DNA of 64,000 nucleotides, taken from Collinsella sp. Lineage in GTDB: Bacteria > Actinomycetota > Coriobacteriia > Coriobacteriales > Coriobacteriaceae. The position numbers and the translations under genes are program-made. Shown one piece after another: positions 1 through 9,488 of the stretch (positions within the stretch are counted from its first letter, which is position 1; every line of letters begins with the position of its first letter). A model generated the notes under the pieces. It did not search any database and was not told the DNA's origin. It saw only the letters and a program-made list of their open reading frames with translations. The DNA lies in NCBI GenBank assembly GCA_019419455.1, contig DXZW01000014.1, forward strand, positions 49,074 to 113,073. The letters run 5' to 3'.

Positions 1-1099
1 ACATGTCGATCTGGGGTCGTTTGGGCAGCAGTGCGCATTTAAGGATTGCCACTATGGTCTGCGAGACAAAGCGGCGCGTATCTCCGTCAAAGCCCTGCGC
101 AGCCTGGAGCATCACAGGCAGGCTCTCGCGCAGATTCCCAGCGATATCCGCAAACCGCTCAGCACCCGTAGCCTCAAACACGGAGAACAACGCATCTACA
201 AAACGCTCGCGCTCGCTAGGCCCCACTGCAAGCAGCATCTCGCGAATGGAGCCATCAACGTATCGAGCACCGGCGGACAGGCGTTCACAGTACACGAAGT
301 CGCGGCCATCAACCACCCAGCTAAAGGGATTGTGCTGCAGCAGGCTGAACTCGGTGCTCTCAACGATGGCATAGTCCTCCTGTGTCTCGAACATCATGCC
401 AAAGATCGACGACCGTGGCAGAGTCTTGTCGATTCGACCGGAAAGATCGGCAAAGGCGTTACCGTTCAGAAACTCCTCGACGAAGCCCGGACCATCATGG
501 GAATACGCCCGTTCGATTCGTGCACGGGCGACATCGGAGCACATCGCCGCACCGTACACCGCAAGGTTTCCACCCTTGGAATGACCTCCGCACAAAAGCG
601 GCCCGTCGATCGCATCCGCCGCCTCGTCCACATAACGCGCCGCGGATTCCTGGGCCGGCACAGGATACCGGAACGCCATGTTAAAGTCCTCTTTCCAGCC
701 CACAATCGTGCTGTCGGTCCCTCGGAAGGAAAGATAGCTAAACCCCGCCGGAAACCGGAACGCCATGGCTGCAAACTGCTCTGTCGCCACCACATCGCTC
801 ACGGCACGATAGCCGCAAACGTGCACGCCACGGTAGCGAGGGCTTGCTGCCACGGCCTCCAACAAGGCCCTGCTCCCCTCTGGATCCCACAAGTCGTCAA
901 TCATGTCCCGGTAGCACTCGGCACGCAGCAGCTCGCGTACGTCTAGGCCCTGCCAGTTCGTCAGCTCTGCCATATCACCCGGCAAACGCAAATACGACAA
1001 CCAGGCAAAGACCAGGCTATCCACCGCGCAGAACGGCCGCTCCTCAAACGGATCAAACGCCGTCTGGGCATAGGTCAAAAAATTAGGCGAATCCGACAT
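1..1099 (-). CDS. Mbeg1-like (DUF2974) alpha/beta-hydrolase-fold protein, 3' end outside window
   Basis: The minus-strand frame opens at ATG 1099 (MSDSPNFLTYAQTAFDPFEE) and stays open to the left edge of the window for about 366 codons, so the C-terminus is missing. The opening resembles DUF2974/Mbeg1-like proteins (a stretch of the type DSLVFAWLSYL near the start). The nucleophile elbow GGHSKGGNLAVYGA near residue 185 is the lipase-type Gly-x-Ser-x-Gly variant typical of this family. The segment following FSYLSFRGTDS also fits. The substrate is unknown; family members are assumed to be cytoplasmic esterase or lipase-fold proteins. The gene is on the same strand as ldh but separated from it by a terminator. 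Confidence 0.8.
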   Translation of the reverse strand, partial: MSDSPNFLTYAQTAFDPFEERPFCAVDSLVFAWLSYLRLPGDMAELTNWQGLDVRELLRAECYRDMIDDLWDPEGSRALLEAVAASPRYRGVHVCGYRAVSDVVATEQFAAMAFRFPAGFSYLSFRGTDSTIVGWKEDFNMAFRYPVPAQESAARYVDEAADAIDGPLLCGGHSKGGNLAVYGAAMCSDVARARIERAYSHDGPGFVEEFLNGNAFADLSGRIDKTLPRSSIFGMMFETQEDYAIVESTEFSLLQHNPFSWVVDGRDFVYCERLSAGARYVDGSIREMLLAVGPSERERFVDALFSVFEATGAERFADIAGNLRESLPVMLQAAQGFDGDTRRFVSQTIVAILKCALLPKRPQIDM

Positions 1100-1159
1100 G
1101 GCCCTCCCATCAACCATGGTGTATAGGGATGGTGCATTGGGGTCAGGTTACTTTGCACC

Positions 1160-1195
1160 AAAAAGGCGCCCGGGCCGTGTGGACCCGGACGCCTT
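1160..1195 (-). terminator. Rho-independent terminator of ldh
   Basis: On the minus strand an AAGGCGTCCGGGT arm pairs with a CCCGGGCGCCTT arm across a short loop and runs into five T residues. It lies about 30 nt after the ldh stop codon and upstream of the DUF2974 gene. Confidence 0.8.
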
Positions 1196-1226
1196 CATTG
1201 TAGCTTTTCGCTCTAGCGAGCTTGAT

Positions 1227-2177
1227 TTAGCAGGAGAAGTCGACGCTGTCGATGATGTCCTTAAGGGCTTTAGCAGAAACGGTGAGCTCATGCTGCTCGT
1301 CATCGTTCAGCGGCACGGGGACGCGGCAGACGACGCCGTCGCGGCCAACGACGGTCGGCATGGAGATGGCAAGATCGGACAGGCCATACTCGCCCACCAT
1401 GAGCGAGGAAACGGGCAGAACGGTCTGCTCATCGCGCATGACGGCAGTGCAGATGCGCTTAACGGCCATGGCGACGCCGTAGTAGGTGGCGTGCTTCTTC
1501 TCGATGATGGTGTAGGCGGAGTTCTTGACGTCCTCGGCGATGCGCTTCTCGGCAGCCTCATGCTCCAGATGACCATGGAGCTCGCAGAAGGTGTTCAGCG
1601 GCACGCCGGCAACCTGGGCGCTGGACCAAGCGACAAACTCGGAGTCGCCGTGTTCACCCATGACATAGGCCTGAACGTCGCGCGGGTCAACCTCAACGTG
1701 AGCGCCGAGCATCTGCTGCAGACGGCCGGTATCGAGCACGGTGCCGGAGCCGATGACATGGCCCTCGGGCAGACCGGACATCTTAATGGCGGCGTAGGTC
1801 AGAACGTCGACCGGGTTGGAGACGATGAGCAGAATGCCGTCGAAGCCAGACTTCTTAATCTCGGGGATAATGGACTTAAAGATGTTGACGTTCTTATTGA
1901 CCAGGTCCAGGCGGGTCTCACCGGGCTTCTGGGCAGCGCCAGCGGTGACGACGATCATGGCGGCGTCGGCGACATCGGAATAATCGCCGGCGTAGATCTT
2001 CATCGGCTCGGCAAACGTCATGCCGTGCGCGATATCCAGGGCCTCACCCTCGGCGCGGTTCTTGTCCACGTCGATGAGAACCATCTCGGAGAACAGACCG
2101 CTCTGCATCAACGCGAACGCCGAAGACGAACCGACGAAACCGCAGCCGACAATAGCGACCTTCTTCTCGTTAACCAT
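1227..2177 (-). CDS. ldh: L-lactate dehydrogenase
   Basis: A 316-residue NAD-dependent L-lactate dehydrogenase that reduces pyruvate to L-lactate in the cytoplasm and regenerates NAD+ in fermentation. Seen: the Rossmann motif GCGFVG at residues 11-16, the acidic NAD-ribose residue in VLIDVDKN, the substrate loop QKPGETRLDL with the Gln that marks lactate rather than malate specificity, and the active-site His in GEHGDSEFVAWS. The length is normal for the family. The start at ATG 2177 (MVNEKKVAIVG) follows a GGGAG site; upstream starts in the same frame would add an unconserved N-terminus. The gene is probably monocistronic, with its own terminator. Confidence 0.95.
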   Translation of the reverse strand: MVNEKKVAIVGCGFVGSSSAFALMQSGLFSEMVLIDVDKNRAEGEALDIAHGMTFAEPMKIYAGDYSDVADAAMIVVTAGAAQKPGETRLDLVNKNVNIFKSIIPEIKKSGFDGILLIVSNPVDVLTYAAIKMSGLPEGHVIGSGTVLDTGRLQQMLGAHVEVDPRDVQAYVMGEHGDSEFVAWSSAQVAGVPLNTFCELHGHLEHEAAEKRIAEDVKNSAYTIIEKKHATYYGVAMAVKRICTAVMRDEQTVLPVSSLMVGEYGLSDLAISMPTVVGRDGVVCRVPVPLNDDEQHELTVSAKALKDIIDSVDFSC

Positions 2178-2378
2178 TAGAAACTCCCATCTCTCTCCAC
2201 AAACAAGCCGCCCGGGAACGACCCGAGCGGCTCGCCGTAATCCCAATACATCCAATCGGGACTTTGATTATGCTCCTATTCGCAGCCAAATATCGACCGC
2301 TTACCGAAATTATTTGCAGAATTCGTAAAATAACTGCACGAAATCGGTTTCGAGCTATTGACGAGCCGAAACAACTTT

Positions 2379-3542
2379 CTAATACAGGCCCGCCTCGCGA
2401 ATGGCCTCGACAGCCAAAGCGATCTGGTCGGGCGGCAAGACCAGCGCCATGCGCACGTGCCCCTCGCCCGAAGGACCAAAGCTCGCGCCCGGCGTCACCA
2501 CAACGCCGGCCTTCTCCATAAGCTCCTCGCAAAACGCCATGGAATCGGTGCGACCACCGGGAAGCTTGGCCCACACGAACATAGAGCCATGCGCGTTGGG
2601 ACGCTCCCAGCCCAGGCCCTCAAGACCGTCGCACAGAGCATCGCGGCGCTCCTGGTACTTCAGACGCTGCGCCTCGACCTCATCGCGTGGACCGTTCAGA
2701 CAGGCGATAGCAGCCTTCTGGATCGGGAAGAACATACCAAAGTCGATTTGGCTGCGCAGCTTGGCAAAGGCCGAGACCACGTCCTCGCGGCCGACCAAAA
2801 AGCCGATACGCGCACCGGTGACGTTAAACGACTTGGAGAGCGAGAAGAACTCAACGCCCACCTCGAGCGCACCGGGATACTGCAAGAAGCTTCCGCCCGG
2901 CTCGCCGTCGAACACGATGTCGGAGTATGCGTTGTCATGGACGATCAGCAGGTCGTGCTCGCGAGCGAAAGCGATGATCTCCTCGTAGACCTCGGGCGTG
3001 CCCACCGAACCGACCGGGTTGGCGGGCAGCGATACGATCATATACTTGGCGCGATCAGCCACCTCGGGATCGATGCCTGCCACATAGGGCAGGTAATTAT
3101 GCTCGGCAACCAGCGGATAGTACTCGAGCTTGGCATCGGCAATCTTCGCACCCGCCTCAAAGACCGGGTAGCACGGATCGGGAACCAGAATGGTGTCACC
3201 CGGATCGAGCAGAGCCAGGCCCAAATGGCCAACGCCCTCCTGCGTGCCGTTGCACGACTGCACCATGGACGGTGTAATGCCCGAAACGCCAAAGCGACGC
3301 TCATAGTAATCGCATACGGCCTGCTTGAGTTCGGGCAGGTCGCGCAAGGCGTACTTCCACATCTCGGGATCCTGGGCTGCTTGTGTGAGCGCCTCGACCA
3401 CGTGGTCGTACGGCTTAAAGTCGGGCGTGCCCACGCTCATGTTGTAAATGGTCTTGCCCTGAGCCTTCAGCGCGAGGAGCTTGTTGTTGAGCGAGGCGAA
3501 GACCTCCGCGCCAAAGCGGTCGAGACGCTGCGATGCCTGCAT
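2379..3542 (-). CDS. Class I/II pyridoxal-phosphate aminotransferase
   Basis: A 387-residue fold-type I aminotransferase. Seen: NPVGS with the Asn that contacts PLP, HDNAYSDIVF with the Asp and Tyr of the cofactor site, the PLP-lysine motif SLSKSFNVTGARIGF near residue 235, and the C-terminal substrate Arg in GHVRMALV. The overall pattern is closest to the branch containing LL-diaminopimelate and alanine/aspartate-type aminotransferases, but the substrate cannot be fixed by eye. The start at ATG 3542 (MQASQRLDRFG) follows an AAAGGTGG site; the upstream open frame overlaps a terminator hairpin and is not needed. Confidence 0.85.
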   Translation of the reverse strand: MQASQRLDRFGAEVFASLNNKLLALKAQGKTIYNMSVGTPDFKPYDHVVEALTQAAQDPEMWKYALRDLPELKQAVCDYYERRFGVSGITPSMVQSCNGTQEGVGHLGLALLDPGDTILVPDPCYPVFEAGAKIADAKLEYYPLVAEHNYLPYVAGIDPEVADRAKYMIVSLPANPVGSVGTPEVYEEIIAFAREHDLLIVHDNAYSDIVFDGEPGGSFLQYPGALEVGVEFFSLSKSFNVTGARIGFLVGREDVVSAFAKLRSQIDFGMFFPIQKAAIACLNGPRDEVEAQRLKYQERRDALCDGLEGLGWERPNAHGSMFVWAKLPGGRTDSMAFCEELMEKAGVVVTPGASFGPSGEGHVRMALVLPPDQIALAVEAIREAGLY

Positions 3543-3561
3543 GGTGCCACCTTTCGATATG

Positions 3562-3593
3562 AAAAACGCGGCGCTCTGACAAGAGCGCCGCGC
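3562..3593 (-). terminator. Terminator hairpin between nadE and the aminotransferase gene
   Basis: GCGGCGCTCT and AGAGCGCCGC form a perfect 10-bp stem with a TGTC loop followed by GTTTTT on the minus strand. It lies about 70 nt after the nadE stop and ends just before the aminotransferase ribosome binding site, so it could also act as an attenuator. Confidence 0.8.
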
Positions 3594-3660
3594 GATACGG
3601 GCCATCAGATTGCAAAAGTGTAACGCTTGCAACCCCCGTATTGGTTCAATTTAGCCAACC

Positions 3661-5661
3661 TTAGTCAACTGCATCGAGCGCGTCGATCTGCGCAAGCCAC
3701 AGATGCGAGCTGGCGTCACTCGGCATACGCCAATCACCGCGCGGACTGAGTGTCACCGAGCCCACCTTGGGACCATCGGGCAGACAGCTGCGCTTAAACT
3801 GCTGGGCAAAGAAGCGACGGTAGAACGTACGCAACCACGTGTGAACAGTCTTGGCGTCGTAGACGCCCTCAAAGCTCTTGAGCGCCATGCGGTAGATCTT
3901 GCCCGGCTCAAAGCCAAAACGCAGCAGGTAATAGAGGAAGTAATCGTGCAGCTCGTACGGCCCCACCAAATCCTCGGTCTTCTGCGCAATCTCGCCATCG
4001 CCCGTGGGCGGCAGAAGCTCGGGGGACACTGGCGTATCGAGGATATCGAGCAGGACCTCGGCAATGCGCCCACCAAAGACATCGGCCGCATAGCGCACCA
4101 GATGGCGCACAAGCGTCTTGGGCACGCTCGCGTTGACGGCGTACATGCTCATGTGATCGCCGTTATAGGTAGCCCAGCCGAGCGCCAGCTCCGACAGATC
4201 GCCCGTGCCGATGACAAAACCGCCAGCCTGGTTGGCCAGATCCATCAAAATCTGCGTACGCTCGCGCGCCTGGCTGTTCTCGTAGGTCACGTCCTGCACG
4301 GCCGGATCGTGCTCAATGTCCTTGAAGTGCTGTTCCACAGCCGCGTGGATCGAAACCTCGCGGAAGCTCACACCCAAGTCGCGGGCGAGCGACTCGGCAT
4401 TCGACTTGGTGCGATGCGTCGTGCCAAAGCCGGGCATGGACACGGCCGTGATACCGGTGCGCGGCAGTCCCAGTGCATCGAAGGCGCGAACCGTCACGAG
4501 CAGCGCCAGCGTGGAGTCCAGGCCGCCTGAAAGACCGATGACAGCCGCCTTGGTGCCCGTATGGGCCAGGCGAGTCTTGAGGCCGGCGGTCTGCAGGTCG
4601 AGGATGGTCTCGCAACGCTCGGCCAGGTCACCATGATCGGCCGGCACAAAGGGCGCGCGGGGGAAGACACGGTCGATGCCGAGCGCATCGCGCAGAACAG
4701 GATCCTTCGCAAGCACGCCCTCAAACGAAAAATCAACGGTCGTGGCCTCCGGCGCATCGTCCGCGCGCGTCCACGTCGTCGAGCGACGGCGCTCGGCAAC
4801 CAGGCGGTCAAGATCGACGTCGGCGATGGCCATGTCGCAGGTAAGCAGTTTGGTCGCGGCGAGCTTGGAGCCGTTTTCGTAGACGAGGTTCTCCCCCGCA
4901 AAGACCATGTCGGTCGTTGACTCACCCTCGCTCGCATCGGCGTAGACATAGGCGCAGTACAGGCGCGCACTCTGATTGGAGATAAGGCTACGGCGGTAAT
5001 CTGCCTTACCGATAATCTCGTCCGAGGCCGACGGGTTGAGAATCACCGTCGCACCGTCAAGCGCCATCTCGGTCGAAGGGGGCGCCGGCACCCACAGGTC
5101 CTCACAGACCTCAACGCCCAGTACCAGGTCCTCGGCGCCCTCATCACAGCAACGGTAGGCAAGCCCCGAACCCAGCGGGACCGGACCCTGACCGGCAAAT
5201 TCAACCCACACGGGATCCGCAGGCGCCGGAGCAAACCAACGGCGCTCATAGAACTCGCCATAGTTGGGCAGATACTTCTTGGCCGTGAGGCCCAAAAGCT
5301 CGCCCGCGCAGCACACAGCGGCGCAGTTGTAGATATTCTCGGCAACTGCAACGGGAAGACCGATGGTAAAGACGATCGGCAGCTCACGGGTTTCATCGAG
5401 GATGTGCTTAAGTGCCGCCTCGCAGGCATGCAGCAGTGTGCGGTTATGGAACAGATCGGCCGCGGTATAGCCGCACAGATTAAGCTCGGGCAGTACCAGC
5501 GCGCGAACGCCGCGCTCGGTAGCCTCGCGAACAGCCGCCAGCGCAACCTCGGCATTGCCCTCGACATCGGCCACGCGAATCTGCGGCGACGCCGCCGCCA
5601 CACGCAAAAAGCCATCGTTCTTATTAGCCGAAACGCAGCATTGCCTTGTTGATCTGGACAC
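3661..5661 (-). CDS. nadE: Glutamine-dependent NAD+ synthetase
   Basis: A 666-residue two-domain NAD+ synthetase that makes NAD+ from deamido-NAD+ using glutamine as ammonia donor. Residues about 20-310 are a nitrilase-type glutaminase: the catalytic Glu is in LPELNLCGYTAADLF, the Lys in AKKYLPNYGEFYERRW and the Cys in GVEVCEDLWVP. Residues about 340-650 are the synthetase domain with the PP-loop IGLSGGLDSTLAL. The domain order and length match the long bacterial form. The start is the GTG at 5661 behind AAGGGG, and no better in-frame start is visible downstream. A hairpin terminator follows the gene. Confidence 0.93.
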   Translation of the reverse strand: MSRSTRQCCVSANKNDGFLRVAAASPQIRVADVEGNAEVALAAVREATERGVRALVLPELNLCGYTAADLFHNRTLLHACEAALKHILDETRELPIVFTIGLPVAVAENIYNCAAVCCAGELLGLTAKKYLPNYGEFYERRWFAPAPADPVWVEFAGQGPVPLGSGLAYRCCDEGAEDLVLGVEVCEDLWVPAPPSTEMALDGATVILNPSASDEIIGKADYRRSLISNQSARLYCAYVYADASEGESTTDMVFAGENLVYENGSKLAATKLLTCDMAIADVDLDRLVAERRRSTTWTRADDAPEATTVDFSFEGVLAKDPVLRDALGIDRVFPRAPFVPADHGDLAERCETILDLQTAGLKTRLAHTGTKAAVIGLSGGLDSTLALLVTVRAFDALGLPRTGITAVSMPGFGTTHRTKSNAESLARDLGVSFREVSIHAAVEQHFKDIEHDPAVQDVTYENSQARERTQILMDLANQAGGFVIGTGDLSELALGWATYNGDHMSMYAVNASVPKTLVRHLVRYAADVFGGRIAEVLLDILDTPVSPELLPPTGDGEIAQKTEDLVGPYELHDYFLYYLLRFGFEPGKIYRMALKSFEGVYDAKTVHTWLRTFYRRFFAQQFKRSCLPDGPKVGSVTLSPRGDWRMPSDASSHLWLAQIDALDAVD

Positions 5662-5791
5662 TGGAGGCCCCTTCTACCCTGAGATTCAGTCTAACGGACG
5701 TTCACATATCTCTAACTAGCCAAAGCAACCTCCCAGTTTACTGAGACGCCAACCTGTGCTAAGAGCATGAATTCCAAAAATATCTTTAATT

Positions 5792-5826
5792 AAAAAAGGA
5801 GAAATCGATAATCGACTTCTCCTTTA
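5792..5826 (-). terminator. Terminator of the radical SAM/peptide operon
   Basis: On the minus strand AAAGGAGAA pairs with TTCTCCTTT across a 12-nt loop and is followed by a run of T. It lies 24 nt after the peptide gene stop, so the peptide is the last cistron of the operon. Confidence 0.85.
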
Positions 5827-5849
5827 AGCGAGGCAAGTTAATTCCGAAA

Positions 5850-5960
5850 CTAATGGCAGAATTTATCCATGTAGTCCTCAAAGTCGAACACTTCTACCAC
5901 GACGCCCTCTTCCTGAGACTCTTTCAGTTGCTCCAAGAGATCTTTGTTAATAACGTCCAT
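5850..5960 (-). CDS. 36-residue peptide, candidate RiPP precursor
   Basis: A short gene with an unusually good initiation signal: the AGGAGG site begins right after the stop codon of the radical SAM gene and sits 7 nt before ATG 5960. The product starts MDVINKDLLEQLKE, which looks like a short amphipathic leader, continues with an acidic Val-rich centre and ends FDFEDYMDKFCH. No Gly-Gly leader cleavage site is seen. The clustering with a B12-type radical SAM enzyme and an MFS exporter, and the terminator immediately after it, support the view that it is a modified peptide. This role is inferred; the sequence matches no RiPP family I recognise. Confidence 0.6.
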   Translation of the reverse strand: MDVINKDLLEQLKESQEEGVVVEVFDFEDYMDKFCH

Positions 5961-5973
5961 GCAGAAACCTCCT

Positions 5974-7977
5974 CTATCTAATCAATTGTAGTATATCTGC
6001 TTTCATGCAATTATCAACCAACTTGTTTAATTGCTCCTCGTTTGTCGATAGTCCCTCTTTTTTCAAAATGTCGCGCACCTCGTTCTTAGTAATCGGCTTT
6101 TCAAACAACGAAAGCAAAGCGAACGAAAAATCATTAACCGCACACATTCTATGGGTGGCACAACTCAGCAGTACTCTTAACCCCTCTTTTGAGCGTCCGA
6201 CTTCTTTAACAAACGAACTTTTAACCAATTGAAAACCATTATCGTGCATTACATAATCGGCATCGATATTTGTATTCAGCAATCCATAATGCAACAGTTC
6301 TTCTATCGCCCTTGTCAGCTCGAGGTCGCCCTGATCAAGAATAAGAGAAATGCTACAATCGGCCTCCAATAAACGGGCCAACTTAAGGTATACCAACTGG
6401 GAAACAGCATAGACATGATGGTATTCAGAATTATAGAAGTAGGCAAATGGCTCAACGAGCACGACAGAGGTCTTGGAATCCAGCCAGATTCGATCAGCTG
6501 GATTTAGACTAGTTAGCCGTCGCTTTACTTTGGTCAAATGTCCCTTATACCTAACAGCGTGAATAGAATCTAGGATCCAGGTCACCTCTGAAATATGAAG
6601 CCGCTGGGGCAAGTCAATTGTGTCGCTACCGTTTATGACCTCTTGCATATAAAAATCAATATGATGCTCATCAGATAAGGATTTTGCTTCATTTAAAGTT
6701 AAACCAGTGCCTGAAACATAATCCACTTCGAGGCGCAAATCCTCATATTGGGACTTCAGCATTACAGAGACACCATACTTATCGGGATGATTCCAAACAT
6801 CCGACCCCATAACGAGACCAAAATTCGTAAATCCTCTCGTGGAATATGGAACACCACATACCTGTTTTGAATAATTCAAAACATTCTCTGTATAAGCTAA
6901 GGTGTTCAGAGCCTCTTCTTTAGTTTCGGTCGGAAAGCCAATCATAAAAAATAGATGAACAGGAATACCGGCATTGAGACAATCATGGATATTGCGATCA
7001 ATCCAATCAACTCTCGTGTTCTTCTTCATTAGATCAAGAACTCTTTGGTTGTATGACTCGAGGCCAAACTGAATCTGCCTACATCCACTTTGGTATATCT
7101 TGTTAAAAACGTCTGTACTTAGGGTTGGAGAGAACCTCGTTTCTCCATGCCAGAAAAACGTTTTTCCCGATGCGTTTATTTCATCCGCGAGTTGCTCCAT
7201 TCTTTTGCCTTCGAATGTTTCATCCACAAAAGAGAAAACTCTCGTGCCGTATTTTTCATTTAACCGACACATTATTTCAAATACTCTCGATATAGGCATC
7301 TTTCGGTAACAACCACCGGTAGCACCGGGAATGGTGCAGAAGGCGCAATGATTAAAACACTGCCTAGAGGAATAAACCGGCAATATTAGCTCAGGCATGA
7401 AGTATTTAGAAAGGGCGAAGCCATCGAAATCGGGAACTGTATCGTTGATAAATGTTTGCTCAATCCGATGGTTTTTATATATCTTTCCACCTTTAGCATG
7501 GCAAAGGTTTGGAACACAGTCGAGATTGTCATCACCAGAGTCAAGGGCCTCAAGAAGACGTGCAAGCGGCTCTTCGCCGTCATACATCATTATCGAATCA
7601 ATGTATTCAAAAAAGGGATGCCATTCTTTCATGCAGTCATCTGCTAAACGAGTAATGTAATTGCCGCCCAATGAGACGTGTTTAACAGATGGACATTCTT
7701 CTTTAATCAGTTTCGCTAACGTAACTGCAGAAATCAATTGGAAACAGCCGCTCACCGAAATCCCAATAAACTCGATTTTTTCCCTCTGAATACGCTTAAG
7801 GAAGGCAGTCTCATAGAAGGAAATAAACGGATTATGCAAGGTATCCGCAAGCGATTTCATTATTTCTGGTGTCGAATAATAATCATAGGGCAGATCTATG
7901 GAGTTGAACGTGTATTTAACTCCATATGAGACGTGATTTATGATATAGAGTGCATTTCTAAAAAATGTTTTCAGCAT
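5974..7977 (-). CDS. B12-type radical SAM protein, large C-terminal part
   Basis: A 667-residue frame. Residues about 65-150 look like the second half of a cobalamin-binding Rossmann domain (IGISVSGCFQ, then VSLGGNY). The radical SAM domain begins with the cluster motif CFNHCAFC at Cys207, Cys211 and Cys214 and continues through RQIQFGLES and MIGFPTETKEEAL. The C-terminal roughly 200 residues contain two winged-helix-like segments that resemble PqqD/RRE-type peptide-recognition modules; this is inference from pattern only. The N-terminal half of the B12 domain is encoded in the overlapping upstream frame. The start ATG 7977 has only a weak AAAGA-like site. The gene is AT-rich relative to its surroundings. 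Confidence 0.8.
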   Translation of the reverse strand: MLKTFFRNALYIINHVSYGVKYTFNSIDLPYDYYSTPEIMKSLADTLHNPFISFYETAFLKRIQREKIEFIGISVSGCFQLISAVTLAKLIKEECPSVKHVSLGGNYITRLADDCMKEWHPFFEYIDSIMMYDGEEPLARLLEALDSGDDNLDCVPNLCHAKGGKIYKNHRIEQTFINDTVPDFDGFALSKYFMPELILPVYSSRQCFNHCAFCTIPGATGGCYRKMPISRVFEIMCRLNEKYGTRVFSFVDETFEGKRMEQLADEINASGKTFFWHGETRFSPTLSTDVFNKIYQSGCRQIQFGLESYNQRVLDLMKKNTRVDWIDRNIHDCLNAGIPVHLFFMIGFPTETKEEALNTLAYTENVLNYSKQVCGVPYSTRGFTNFGLVMGSDVWNHPDKYGVSVMLKSQYEDLRLEVDYVSGTGLTLNEAKSLSDEHHIDFYMQEVINGSDTIDLPQRLHISEVTWILDSIHAVRYKGHLTKVKRRLTSLNPADRIWLDSKTSVVLVEPFAYFYNSEYHHVYAVSQLVYLKLARLLEADCSISLILDQGDLELTRAIEELLHYGLLNTNIDADYVMHDNGFQLVKSSFVKEVGRSKEGLRVLLSCATHRMCAVNDFSFALLSLFEKPITKNEVRDILKKEGLSTNEEQLNKLVDNCMKADILQLIR

Positions 7978-8296
7978 ATTGTCTTTCTTTTAGATTAAAG
8001 TATCTCTTCGATCTGAAAATATCTTTTGCCTCGTCAACATTAAGTGCCGACTTTTGTATCAACTCGATTGTTAATTGAACATTCGAACTAAACGAATCCT
8101 TTGATTCCCGATACCTTTTACAGCACTCTTCGACATGTCTAAAAGATAGGAGGTCATCGTAAAATTCCACGTTTAAGTCAACAATGTCAACTTTGTATTG
8201 TTCAACCTCTTGAAGATATGACTTCAAAACAGGCAAGGCAAGATACGGCCCCACTGGACTCCATCCTGGGGGAAATACTAAAAGCGTTTTAGGCAT
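7958..8296 (-). CDS. N-terminal fragment of the B12-type radical SAM protein
   Basis: A 112-residue frame that starts PKTLLVFPPGWSPVGPYLAL and continues with a VDIVDLNVEFYDDLL stretch, the usual N-terminus of B12-binding radical SAM enzymes. It stops at TAG 7958-7960, directly after a run of six T (minus strand, 7960-7965). It overlaps the large frame by 20 nt. Removing one T would join the two frames into a single protein of about 770 residues. It may therefore be one gene broken by a homopolymer indel, a pair translated by frameshifting or slippage, or a real two-subunit arrangement. Alone the fragment cannot be a complete domain. Confidence 0.7.
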   Translation of the reverse strand: MPKTLLVFPPGWSPVGPYLALPVLKSYLQEVEQYKVDIVDLNVEFYDDLLSFRHVEECCKRYRESKDSFSSNVQLTIELIQKSALNVDEAKDIFRSKRYFNLKERQYAENIF

Positions 8297-8303
8297 ATCA
8301 ACG

Positions 8304-9488
8304 TCACATCTTTCGCAAATAATTCAATTGAAACACAACTACCATCATAATTGAAAATACACCAAGTCCTGTAACGAGAATTGAGAACATCGCGATGCTC
8401 GTGAACAGCGAAACAAGAAGTGTTGAAATAACAACAGCAACCGATTGCAAAGACTCCCTAATTGAAAACAGGCTTATCGATTCAGATCCGTCTCTCGCCA
8501 AATCCTGCAGCGATGTTATGAGAAGCACATCTTGAATGGCGTTTCCGGCACCGACGATAAAAAGGAAAATAAACGATATCCCAGACGCATAGCAATAGCC
8601 AAACGCCAGATACGCACCGAGCGCAAGATACGTCACAAAACAATATGATTTAACGCAATCGGAACCACTGATTAAACGACCATATATTGTATTTCCGAAC
8701 AACAGTCCGATTGTAAGACTACTCTGAAGGAATCCGTATTGTATCGATGACGAGTCAAATTGCAATTGCGCTATAGCTGGCAAAAGAGAATTCAGAGAGC
8801 CGAATGCCACGCCACTAGAAATATCGATTAATAGGAAACCAATTGCCAAGTGCTTCGCGCTAAGATCACTAAATGCAGTCCTGTTTTTTTCATTTTTGCT
8901 TATTCCCTCTTTATCATTAACCTCGATAACCGACGGAACATCTCGCAGCAACCAGAACGACGCGGCAAAAGAAAGCGCGTCTAATGCAAGAACAGCCTCC
9001 GCCCCAAATTGAGCGACAACAAAACCGCCGGCAACTGGCCCCAGAACCATCATCAAATTCTGCAGGAACCCAAACGAATTATTAATTACGTCGCGATTGA
9101 TACTATTCGTATTGGCTCTTAACAACGAGTAAAAGCAGGGCATTTCTACCGTTCGGCAAAGCGATACCGCGCACGTAATAGCAAACATACTCCATTTACT
9201 ATCAACAAAAATATAGCAAACGAATAATCCCGCGCGAATTAAGTCTGCCAATCTCATGGCCTGCAGTGTCCCGATACCCATCTTCTGAGGCAGCTGCGCG
9301 AGCGCAACTGAAAACAGAGAGGGGGCAAATCTGCAGCAAACCATCAAAGCAGTTGCAGAAACATCGTGAGTTACCTCGTAAATCAGCATTGGCAAAGCAA
9401 TATTCGCACACCAATTGCCTATTTCGCTTATCCCTCTAGCAATATATAGGACCCGAACCGGACGGCTAGCTCTCAATACCGTGAACAT
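8304..9488 (-). CDS. MFS transporter, probable exporter of the peptide locus
   Basis: A protein of about 394 residues with roughly twelve hydrophobic segments, typical of a major facilitator of the macrolide-efflux/enterobactin-exporter type (opening VRVLYIARGISEIGNWCANIALPMLIYEV). No soluble domain is present. The start is ATG 9488, or GTG 9491, behind GAGG; it overlaps the end of the DUF2087 gene, so the two are translationally coupled. Its place between the regulator-like gene and the radical SAM gene suggests it exports the product of the cluster or confers immunity. Substrate unknown. Base composition is AT-rich like the rest of the island. Confidence 0.8.
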   Translation of the reverse strand: MFTVLRASRPVRVLYIARGISEIGNWCANIALPMLIYEVTHDVSATALMVCCRFAPSLFSVALAQLPQKMGIGTLQAMRLADLIRAGLFVCYIFVDSKWSMFAITCAVSLCRTVEMPCFYSLLRANTNSINRDVINNSFGFLQNLMMVLGPVAGGFVVAQFGAEAVLALDALSFAASFWLLRDVPSVIEVNDKEGISKNEKNRTAFSDLSAKHLAIGFLLIDISSGVAFGSLNSLLPAIAQLQFDSSSIQYGFLQSSLTIGLLFGNTIYGRLISGSDCVKSYCFVTYLALGAYLAFGYCYASGISFIFLFIVGAGNAIQDVLLITSLQDLARDGSESISLFSIRESLQSVAVVISTLLVSLFTSIAMFSILVTGLGVFSIMMVVVFQLNYLRKM

